Position numbers and translations under genes: made by a program
Shown: piece by piece, positions 50,214-56,746 of the stretch
How the letters are laid out: every line of letters starts with the position of its first letter
Numbering within the stretch: position 1 is the first letter of the stretch
Notes under the pieces: generated by a model
The model's input: only the letters and a program-made list of their open reading frames with translations
Database searches by the model: none
What the model was told of the DNA's origin: nothing
Source of the DNA: Motilibacter rhizosphaerae
Lineage (GTDB): Bacteria; Actinomycetota; Actinomycetes; Motilibacterales; Motilibacteraceae
Assembly: GCF_004216915.1 (NCBI RefSeq)
Contig: NZ_SGXD01000007.1
Span: 1-64,000 of the forward strand
Length of the DNA stretch: 64,000 nt
Direction of reading: 5' to 3'

Positions 50214-50956
50214 CAGGTGTACGACCTCCGCTCGTCCGGCGGCGGGATCTGGGCGCCGTGGTACTCGACGGGGATCCCGCCGAGCGGGTAGTCCTTGCGC
50301 TGCGGGTGGCCGGGCCAGTCGTCCGGCATGAGGATCCGCGTCAGCGCGGGGTGCCCGTCGAAGACGAGGCCGAACATGTCCCACGCCTCGCGCTCGGGCC
50401 AGTCGTCGCCGGGATAGATCCCGACGACGCTCGGGACGTGCGGGTCCGCGTCGGGGGCGGTCGTCTCGACGCGTACGCGCCGGTTGTGGGTGATCGACAG
50501 CAGCGGCCACACGGCGTGCAGCTCGCGCCCGGCGTCATCGGGGTAGTGCACGCCGGCGACGCCGGCGGAGAACTCGAAGCGCAGCGCGGGGTCGTCGCGC
50601 AGGGTCTGCATGACCTCGCGCAGGTGCGTGCGCTTGACGACGAAGGTGAGCTCGCCGCGGTCGACGACGACCCGCTCGATCGCCTCGGCGAACTGGGGGT
50701 ACGCCCGCTCCAGCTCGTCCGCCACGTCGTCGAAGTAGCCGCCGTACGGGCGCTGCGCCGCCCCGGGGAGCTGCACGCGCCGGACGAGACCGCCGTAGCC
50801 GGTCGTGTCACCGCCGCCGCGGCCGCCGAACATGCCGCGCCGCACTTGGAAGACCTCGTTGGGCACGCCGCTCGCCTCGGGCGAGGGCTGCGCCTCGAGC
50901 TGCTGCCCGGCGTCGTTCGCGGTGAGCGCCGCGCCGGGCTCGCGCACGTCGCTCAT
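50213..50956 (-). CDS. nuoC: NADH-quinone oxidoreductase subunit C
   Basis: 247 residues, 30-kDa subunit. The first 90 residues form a variable Gly-rich extension ([15 protein letters not shown]); the conserved part ends [45 protein letters not shown] overlaps the nuoB stop (ATGA). Confidence 0.96.
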   Translation of the reverse strand: MSDVREPGAALTANDAGQQLEAQPSPEASGVPNEVFQVRRGMFGGRGGGDTTGYGGLVRRVQLPGAAQRPYGGYFDDVADELERAYPQFAEAIERVVVDRGELTFVVKRTHLREVMQTLRDDPALRFEFSAGVAGVHYPDDAGRELHAVWPLLSITHNRRVRVETTAPDADPHVPSVVGIYPGDDWPEREAWDMFGLVFDGHPALTRILMPDDWPGHPQRKDYPLGGIPVEYHGAQIPPPDERRSYT

Positions 50957-51507
50957 CGCAGCAGGCCCTTCTGGGCCGAGGTCGGGGGCGCAGCGAGCGC
51001 GAGCTGCTCGGCCTTGAGCTCCGCGCGCACCTTGTCGATGCCGAGCGGCGAGTGCTGGATCTTGTCGTGCAGCTTGAGGATCGCGTCGAGCAGCATCTCG
51101 GGGCGCGGCGGGCAGCCCGGCAGGTAGATGTCGACGGGCACGATGTGGTCGACGCCCTGGACGATGGCGTAGTTGTTGAACATCCCGCCGCTGCTCGCGC
51201 AGACGCCCATCGCGATGACCCACTTGGGGTTGGACATCTGGTCGTAGATCTGCCGCAGCACCGGCGCCATCTTGTTGCTCACGCGGCCCGCGACGATCAT
51301 CAGGTCGGCCTGGCGCGGCGAGGCGCGGAAGACCTCCATGCCGAAGCGCGACGAGTCGTACTTCGGGCCGCCGAACGTCATCATCTCGATCGCGCAGCAA
51401 GCCAGGCCGAACGTCGCCGGCCACAGCGAGGCCTTGCGCATGTAGCCCGCCAGCGCCTCGACGGTCGTGAGCGCGAAGCCGCTCGGCATCTTCTCTTCAA
51501 GTCCCAC
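50953..51507 (-). CDS. nuoB: NADH-quinone oxidoreductase subunit B
   Basis: 184 residues, carries cluster N2, the last before quinone. Cys ligands: [11 protein letters not shown] (CC pair), [13 protein letters not shown] and [14 protein letters not shown] start ([23 protein letters not shown]). 48 nt downstream of nuoA. Confidence 0.97.
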   Translation of the reverse strand: MGLEEKMPSGFALTTVEALAGYMRKASLWPATFGLACCAIEMMTFGGPKYDSSRFGMEVFRASPRQADLMIVAGRVSNKMAPVLRQIYDQMSNPKWVIAMGVCASSGGMFNNYAIVQGVDHIVPVDIYLPGCPPRPEMLLDAILKLHDKIQHSPLGIDKVRAELKAEQLALAAPPTSAQKGLLR

Positions 51508-51555
51508 GGCTCTGGCCGCCTCTCCCTGGATCCCTGCGTCAGTGCTCGGGTACCG

Positions 51556-51912
51556 CTAGTCCCACTCGAGGCCGCCGCGCCGCCACACGTAGGCGTAGGC
51601 GACGAAGACCGTGGCGATGAACAGGACCATCTCCACGAGCCCGAAGATCCCGAGGCTGTCGAAGGTCACGGCCCAGGGGTACAGGAAGATGATCTCGATG
51701 TCGAAGAGGATGAAGAGCATCGCGGTGAGGAAGTACTTCACCGGGAAGCGGCCGCCGCCCACGGGCTGCGGCGTCGGCTCGATGCCGCACTCGTAGGCCT
51801 CCGCCTTCGCGCGGTTGTAGCGCGCGGGACCGGAGAGCACGCCCGAGACGAGCGAGAACACGCCGAAGCCGAAGGAGATCGCCCCGAGCCAGGCGATGGG
51901 CACCCAGTTCAT
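51556..51912 (-). CDS. nuoA: NADH-quinone oxidoreductase subunit A
   Basis: 118 residues, three membrane helices; landmarks YNRAKAEAYECGIEPTPQP and FPVKYFLTAMLFILFDIEIIFLYPWAV (TMH1-2 loop Cys and the DIEIIF signature). ATG preceded by AAGGAG. First gene of the 14-gene nuo operon; 152 nt below menJ, so read-through from menJ is possible. Confidence 0.97.
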   Translation of the reverse strand: MNWVPIAWLGAISFGFGVFSLVSGVLSGPARYNRAKAEAYECGIEPTPQPVGGGRFPVKYFLTAMLFILFDIEIIFLYPWAVTFDSLGIFGLVEMVLFIATVFVAYAYVWRRGGLEWD

Positions 51913-51930
51913 GCGTCCGCGCTCCTTGTC

Positions 51931-51985
51931 TCGTCCTGACGTCGTCGTCGGGGTGTCGAGTCGTCCCGACGTCGTCGTCGGGCGG
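51931..51985. repeat. Two 25-bp direct repeats in the nuoA leader
   Basis: Units 51931-51955 and 51961-51985 differ at three or four positions and have a 30-bp period, about three helical turns. Each contains GACGTCGTCGTCGG, which can also fold on itself (CCCGAC...GTCGGG in the second). They lie between a candidate -10 and the nuoA ribosome site, a plausible place for an operator. Confidence 0.65.
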
Positions 51986-51990
51986 GCCAG

Positions 51991-51996
51991 ATCCTA
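51991..51996 (-). promoter_or_regulatory. Candidate -10 of the nuo operon
   Basis: Minus strand TAGGAT; the transcript would start near 51984 and run through the two direct repeats. No convincing -35 at 17-18 nt was found, so an activator or another promoter may be involved. Confidence 0.35.
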
Positions 51997-52064
51997 CGTA
52001 CTGCTCGTGTCCTGCAGGTCACCGCCACCCTGCCGTGCCGTGGTGTGTCGGGCGGCGGTCGGGC

Positions 52065-53327
52065 TCACGCGCGGGGGACCACCTTCTGGAGCCCGTTGAT
52101 GAGCCGGTCGATGGCGTCCCCGCCGCGCGGGTCCGTGAGGTTGGCGAGCAGCTTGAGGGTGAACTGCATGAGCAGCGGGTGGGTCAGGCCGCGCTCGCTC
52201 GCGACCCGCATGACGCGCGGGTCGCTGATGAGCCGCACGAACATCCGCCCGAGCGTGAAGTAGCCGCCCCACTGCTCCTTCAGCGCCTGCGGGTACGCCG
52301 CCAGCGCCCGCTCGCGCTGCGCGCCCGAGGGACGCGCGAGCGCCTGGGCGACGACGTCCGCGGCGAGAGCGCCGGACTCCATGGCGTACGCGATGCCCTC
52401 GCCGTTGAACGGGTTGACCATGCCACCCGCGTCGCCGACGAGCAGCAGGCCGTCGGCGTAGTGCGGCGTGCGGTTGAAGCCCATGGGGAGGGCGGCGCCG
52501 CGCACGGGACCGACCTGGGAGTCCTCGGTGAAGCCGTACTCCGGCGGGAGCGCGGCGAGCCAGCGGCGCAGCACGTCGCGGCTGTCGACCTTGCCCCCGC
52601 CCTGCGCGGCGTTGAGGATGCCCAGCCCGACGTTGCTCGTGCCGTCGCCCATGCCGAAGATCCAGCCGTAGCCGGGCAGGAGCTTGCCGTCCTCGCGCAG
52701 CTCCAGCCAGGACTCCAGCCAGTCGTCCCGGTCGTTGCGGCTCGTGTAGTAGGCGCGCACCGCCACGGCCATCGGGCGGTCCTCGCGCACACGGCGGCCG
52801 ACGGCGAGCGAGAGGCGCGAGGAGTTCCCGTCGGCCGCGATGACGACCGGGGCGCGCACCTCGAGCGGCTCGCCCTCGCTGCCCTTGGCGGTCACGCCGA
52901 CGACGGCGCCCGTGCGCTCGTCGCGGACGGGACCCGTGACAGTGGTGCGCTCGGAGAGCCGGGCGCCCGCCTTCTGCGCGTGGCGGGCGAGCATCTCGTC
53001 GAAGTCGTCGCGCCGGCGCACGAGGCCGTAGTCGGGGTACGCCGCGAGCTCGGGCCAGCGCAGCTCGAGCCGGTGGCCGCCGCCGAGGATCCGCAGGCCC
53101 TTGTTGCGCAGCCAGCCCGCCTCGGGCGAGGTGTCGATGCCGAGCTTGACCAGCTGGGCGACCGCGCGCGGGGTGAGCCCGTCGCCGCAGACCTTCTCGC
53201 GGGGGAAGGCGCTCTTCTCGAGCAGCACGACGTCGAGGCCGGCACGCGCGAGGTGCGCGGCGGTCGTCGAGCCACCAGGGCCGGCGCCGACGACGACGAC
53301 GTCCGCCTCGGTCGTGCCCTCCGCCAC
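52065..53327 (-). CDS. menJ: Geranylgeranyl reductase family protein, probable menaquinone reductase MenJ
   Basis: 420 residues, FAD-dependent. N-terminal Rossmann motif VVVVGAGPGGSTTAAHLARAGLDVVLLEK, the PxxYxW-like loop, FPREKVCGDGLTPRAV, and the second flavin motif GLLLVGDAGGMVNPFNGEGIAYAMESG. MenJ saturates one isoprene unit of menaquinone. GTG start (AEGTTEADVVVVG) has AGGAGG 9 nt upstream. The neighbours (nuo, prenyl synthase, menG, isochorismate synthase) support a menaquinone role rather than archaeal-type lipid reduction. A Rex-like operator lies in its leader. Confidence 0.9.
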   Translation of the reverse strand: MAEGTTEADVVVVGAGPGGSTTAAHLARAGLDVVLLEKSAFPREKVCGDGLTPRAVAQLVKLGIDTSPEAGWLRNKGLRILGGGHRLELRWPELAAYPDYGLVRRRDDFDEMLARHAQKAGARLSERTTVTGPVRDERTGAVVGVTAKGSEGEPLEVRAPVVIAADGNSSRLSLAVGRRVREDRPMAVAVRAYYTSRNDRDDWLESWLELREDGKLLPGYGWIFGMGDGTSNVGLGILNAAQGGGKVDSRDVLRRWLAALPPEYGFTEDSQVGPVRGAALPMGFNRTPHYADGLLLVGDAGGMVNPFNGEGIAYAMESGALAADVVAQALARPSGAQRERALAAYPQALKEQWGGYFTLGRMFVRLISDPRVMRVASERGLTHPLLMQFTLKLLANLTDPRGGDAIDRLINGLQKVVPRA

Positions 53328-53366
53328 CGCCGCCCACCTCCTCGTGCACGCTGCCGCTGGAGGCGC

Positions 53367-53384
53367 TTGTGAAGTCCTTCACGA
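53367..53384. promoter_or_regulatory. Near-consensus Rex operator in the menJ leader
   Basis: TTGTGAAGTCCTTCACGA matches the Rex consensus TTGTGAAnnnnTTCACAA at 13 of 14 fixed positions. The dyad extends further: GGCGCT before and AGCGCC after are also complementary. A menJ -10 (TAGACT, 53399-53404, minus) puts the site just downstream of the start of transcription, where a bound repressor would block elongation. Rex represses respiratory genes when NADH/NAD+ is low; in Streptomyces its known targets include nuo and cyd genes. Confidence 0.6.
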
Positions 53385-53398
53385 GCGCCTGCACCCGC

Positions 53399-53404
53399 AG
53401 TCTA
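53399..53404 (-). promoter_or_regulatory. Candidate -10 of menJ
   Basis: Minus strand TAGACT. It would give a leader of about 64 nt containing the Rex-like dyad. A matching -35 is not clear. Confidence 0.4.
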
Positions 53405-53493
53405 GGCACGTCCTCGCCCGGGCGTCCGCCCCACCCGCCTGTGCGCGGCCTGTGGGTGGGGAGGAGCGTGCGCCGGGAGGGGCCGGCTCCGCA

Positions 53494-53499
53494 TACCGT
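53494..53499 (+). promoter_or_regulatory. Leaderless -10 of the DUF3105 gene
   Basis: TACCGT, then TGTCCC, then GTG. The 6-nt distance implies transcription from the start codon. Confidence 0.45.
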
Positions 53500-53505
53500 T
53501 GTCCC

Positions 53506-54360
53506 GTGTCCACCTCCAGCACCGGCACCGGCCGGTCCGCCGAGCAGCGCCGCAAGCGCGCTGCCGAGCTCCGCGAGCAGCAGCTGCGCGAGGAGCGCCG
53601 TCGTCGCACCACCGCCATCGCCGCCATCGTGGTCGGGGTCCTCGTCGTCGTCGGCGGCGTCGGGGGGCTGATCGCGTACCAGAAGAGCGGCGGCTCGTCG
53701 GCCGGCGGGCAGGTCGTCCCGACGACGCCGACGGGCGCCGTGACGAAGGAGCCGGCGCCGACCCAGGTCAAGGACGACTCCGGGATCCAGGGCGTCCTCG
53801 CCTGGAACACCGGGACGTACCCGGGCACCGGCAGCGACGTCGGCGCGATCGGCCACGACCACGTCGCCGGCCCGGTGCAGTACGCCGTGGTGCCTCCCGT
53901 CGGTGGCCCGCACAACGGGACGTGGATGAACGCCGGCGTCTACACCAAGCCGATCCCGAGCGAGCGGGCCGTGCACAACCTCGAGCACGGCGCGGTCTGG
54001 ATCACCTACCGCCCGGGGCTGGCCGCCTCGGAGGTGTCGGCGCTGCGCACGCTGGTGCACAAGCAGTCGCTGCTCCCCGAGTCGGCCGCGTCCCTGCAGA
54101 GCACGACGAGCAGCTCCAACCGCTTCGTCGACCTCAGCCCGTGGAAGGACGCGAGCCTCCCGAGCCCGATCGTCATCAGCTCCTGGGGCCACCAGCTGCG
54201 CGTGGACTCGGCCAGCGACCCGCGGCTGCAGAAGTTCATCGACACGTTCCGCGTGAGCAAGAAGTACACGCCGGAGTACGGCCCCGCCGTCGACGGCGTC
54301 CCGGTCTCGATCGGCGGGCGGCCCGCGGCCGACGGCGGTTCGCAGCCGAACCCGAACTAG
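53506..54360 (+). CDS. DUF3105 domain membrane-anchored protein
   Basis: 284 residues from GTG. Residues 1-34 are Arg/Glu-rich and cytoplasmic (EQRRKRAAELREQQLREERRRR), a single helix at about 35-57 (TTAIAAIVVGVLVVVGGVGG) and the DUF3105 domain outside. The hallmark AVHNLEHGAVWITYRPG is present, with GPVQYAVVPPVGGPHNGTWMN before it. The function of the family is unknown. It diverges from menJ and ends with a strong terminator. Confidence 0.9.
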   Translation: MSTSSTGTGRSAEQRRKRAAELREQQLREERRRRTTAIAAIVVGVLVVVGGVGGLIAYQKSGGSSAGGQVVPTTPTGAVTKEPAPTQVKDDSGIQGVLAWNTGTYPGTGSDVGAIGHDHVAGPVQYAVVPPVGGPHNGTWMNAGVYTKPIPSERAVHNLEHGAVWITYRPGLAASEVSALRTLVHKQSLLPESAASLQSTTSSSNRFVDLSPWKDASLPSPIVISSWGHQLRVDSASDPRLQKFIDTFRVSKKYTPEYGPAVDGVPVSIGGRPAADGGSQPNPN

Positions 54361-54414
54361 CGCCTGGAGGACCGGGGCCCGGCAGGGGCACCCGGACCAG
54401 CGCTCGAGCACGCT

Positions 54415-54448
54415 GACGGCGCGGCACCCGACCGGGTGCCGCGCCGTC
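54415..54448 (+). terminator. Hairpin terminator after the DUF3105 gene
   Basis: A perfect 15-bp stem (54415-54429 with 54434-54448) with a 4-nt loop, 55 nt after the stop. Confidence 0.75.
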
Positions 54449-54478
54449 GCTGCGCCTGGGTGCGGGTCCTCTTCTGCG

Positions 54479-54832
54479 GTGATCATGCAGATCTCGGGTC
54501 CTGGTGCGCGGACCGTGGGGTTCAGGGCCTCCAACCTCTCCGTGATCATGCAGATCTTGGCTCCGTTGGCAGGTCGGGTGCGGCGACCGGCCGGGGAGAG
54601 CCAGCAGGCGAGCGCGGGGCGGACACGGGGCTCGCGGGAGAGGGAGCGGGCCGGGGCAGCGGGGACGCGGGTGCAGACGGCGGAGGCGGAGGAGGGCCAC
54701 GAAGCCGAACTCGAGCCGGGTCTGGCCGGGGCAGGGGCGGCGGAGAAGCAGGGCCCCAGCAGGCAAGGCGGCGGAGCGAGAGGCGCGGCAGCGCGGGGCT
54801 GCACCCCTCCCTCGTGATCATGCACAGCTTGG
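54479..54832. repeat. Three copies of the GTGATCATGCA repeat before the HNH nuclease gene
   Basis: Exact cores at 54480-54490, 54542-54552 and 54814-54824, all on the plus orientation. The first two continue as GATCTCGGG/GATCTTGG, the third as CAGCTTGG. They lie in the 571-bp non-coding gap between the DUF3105 terminator and the nuclease promoter. Nothing else in the gap is recognised; 54590-54790 is Gly/Arg-coding-like G-rich sequence without a supported gene. Confidence 0.85.
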
Positions 54833-54896
54833 ATCGCGACGGCGACGCACCCTTCGGAGGCGCACGGAGACCGGCCAGGAGGCGGCACGTCGACCC

Positions 54897-54925
54897 TTGC
54901 CTGCTGTCTCCCCGTCGGCTAAGAT
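54897..54925 (+). promoter_or_regulatory. Leaderless promoter of the HNH nuclease gene
   Basis: TTGCCT (54897-54902), 17 nt, TAAGAT (54920-54925), then TCGAAC and the ATG at 54932. Good hexamers with ideal spacing, and again 6 nt to the start codon. Confidence 0.55.
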
Positions 54926-54931
54926 TCGAAC

Positions 54932-56416
54932 ATGCGTTCGAGTGACGGTCCTGAGCGGGGTGACGGGTTGCCCGTCCGCCCCGTGCCCGGGGTCGTCGCG
55001 CTGCCTGGGCCGGGGCTGCCGTTCGCGCAGGCACTGAAGCAGGTCGCCGTAGGGCCGATGCTGCTGTCGCTGGTGCAGCAGCTGAGTCGTGACGAGGGGC
55101 TGCTGCGGTCGTGGGCGCTGGCGGGGGAACCGGCCGCCGGTGTGGCCGGGTCGAAGGAGGGTCGCCCGGAGGTCGTGGTCCTCGCCGACGCGCGGTTGGC
55201 GCTGGTGCAGGCGTGCGCGCGGGTGGAGGCTGTGGCGGCGGCGGTGAAGGCGGAGCTGGTCGCCTCGGCCTACTCGCAGATCAGCGCCGCCACTGCGGAG
55301 ACAGTGCCGGGTGCGGCTCGGGGTGGTGGTGCGGAGGCGTCCGCGCGGGCGGAGATGGCGCTCGCGCTGCGGATGACCGAGCGCGGTGCCGCCGCGATGG
55401 TGGACGGTGCGCTGCTGCTGACGAGCCGTCATCCGGGTACGCGGTGGCTGCTCGCCGAGGGCCACCTGTCACCTGCCCACGCCCGCGTCGTGGTCGACGA
55501 GGCGTCCGTGCTGGCCGACGAGTTCATCCCGGCACTCGAGGCGGCGGTGCTGCGCCGCGCGCCGGAGCGGACGGTCAGCGAGCTGCGCCGCGACGTGCGC
55601 CGCGCGGTCGCGAAGCTCGACTCCCGCGGCGCGGCGGAACGGCACGCCGACGCCGTCCAGCAGCGCGCCGTCCGCGTCACCCCGCTGCCCGACGGGATGG
55701 CCGAGATCCGCGCCCTGCTCACCGCCGACGAAGCCCAGGTCGTGTCCAGCGCGCTCGACCGGATCGCCCGCGACCTGCCCACCGCCGACCGCGGGTTCGC
55801 CGCGCGAGCCGGGTCCCGCGCCGACGCGCTCGTCGCGGTCTGCTCGGTCCTGCTCGACCCGACCGCCGACGGCGACTTCCTCCCCGCCCTTGCCAGGACG
55901 GCCGCGCCGGTCGCCGTGCAGGTGCAGATCTCCGCCGCCACCCTCCTCGGCCTGACCGAGGACCCCGCCCACCTGACCGGCCACGGCCCGATCCCCGCCG
56001 ACCTCGGCCGCCTGCTCGCCTCCGACGGGACCTGGCAACTCGCCATCACCGACCCCGACGGCAAGCTCCTCGACCTCCACACGCTGCGCTACCAACCCAC
56101 CGCCGCCCAACGAGCACACGTGACCGCGCTGTGGCTGCACTGCGGCCACCCCACCTGCTCCGTACCCGCGGCCCGCTGCGACGTCGACCACACCGTGCCC
56201 TTCAACCACGAAGCTCCAGGCACTGGCGATCCCGACGACCCCGGCGGCGGGCACACCACCTGCCGCAACCTCTGCCCCAGATGCCGGCTCCACCACAACC
56301 TCAAGACCTGGTGGGGCTGGACCACCACCCCCCTCCCCGACGGCACCATCGCCCACCGCACCCCGCTCGGCCGCATCTACGAAGCACGACCAGAACCACA
56401 ACCCTGCGCCGCCTGA
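54932..56416 (+). CDS. DUF222 / HNH endonuclease (13E12 repeat family)
   Basis: 494 residues. Residues about 40-330 form the alpha-helical DUF222 region; a C-terminal zinc HNH nuclease domain follows, with cysteines in HCGHPTCSVPAARCDVDHTV (D419, H420), and NLCPRCRLHHNLKTWWGW. The HNH residues and zinc cysteines look intact, so it is probably an active DNA nuclease. Members of this family are often present in many copies per actinobacterial genome, including as the mycobacterial 13E12 repeat. Target and role are unknown. It is unlinked to any restriction or toxin partner here. Confidence 0.92.
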   Translation: MRSSDGPERGDGLPVRPVPGVVALPGPGLPFAQALKQVAVGPMLLSLVQQLSRDEGLLRSWALAGEPAAGVAGSKEGRPEVVVLADARLALVQACARVEAVAAAVKAELVASAYSQISAATAETVPGAARGGGAEASARAEMALALRMTERGAAAMVDGALLLTSRHPGTRWLLAEGHLSPAHARVVVDEASVLADEFIPALEAAVLRRAPERTVSELRRDVRRAVAKLDSRGAAERHADAVQQRAVRVTPLPDGMAEIRALLTADEAQVVSSALDRIARDLPTADRGFAARAGSRADALVAVCSVLLDPTADGDFLPALARTAAPVAVQVQISAATLLGLTEDPAHLTGHGPIPADLGRLLASDGTWQLAITDPDGKLLDLHTLRYQPTAAQRAHVTALWLHCGHPTCSVPAARCDVDHTVPFNHEAPGTGDPDDPGGGHTTCRNLCPRCRLHHNLKTWWGWTTTPLPDGTIAHRTPLGRIYEARPEPQPCAA

Positions 56417-56450
56417 CCACGATCGGACGCCCTACCCCCGTGGACGCCCA

Positions 56451-56477
56451 GCCCCGCCGGCACCAGCCGGACGGGGC
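56451..56477 (+). terminator. Weak hairpin after the HNH nuclease gene
   Basis: GCCCCGCCGG (56451-56460) pairs with CCGGACGGGGC (56467-56477) with one bulged base and a 6-nt loop, 35 nt after the stop. The 330-bp gap up to the GH16 gene holds only this and the GH16 promoter. Confidence 0.4.
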
Positions 56478-56654
56478 CAGCGGCGCGCGACAGCGCCCTG
56501 CCGACCACCGGGCATCCAGTGCGGACCGGTGGTCGTCGGAAGCGGAAGCGCGGACCGGGGGCGCCGTACTCGCGAAGCCGCTGGGCGGCCAGCACGACAG
56601 GCACCAGCCCCCGCCCCCGAGGTCACGAATCGGTCACGAGGGGGCATCCCGCCG

Positions 56655-56684
56655 TTGACGGGATACCGCCACACCGCCTACAAC
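56655..56684 (+). promoter_or_regulatory. Candidate promoter of the GH16 gene
   Basis: TTGACG (56655-56660), 18 nt, TACAAC (56679-56684). The -35 matches at 5 of 6 positions. It would give a leader of about 55 nt. Confidence 0.5.
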
Positions 56685-56746
56685 GCTTTTATCAAGGCGT
56701 GAAGGCGCAGGGCGCCCCGCCACCCCTCCCCCGGAAGGCAGGCAGC

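Noticed and set aside
15624-54832. GTGATCATGCA copies as a CRISPR array
   Set aside because: Spacing is irregular, copies are dispersed and there is no cas gene.
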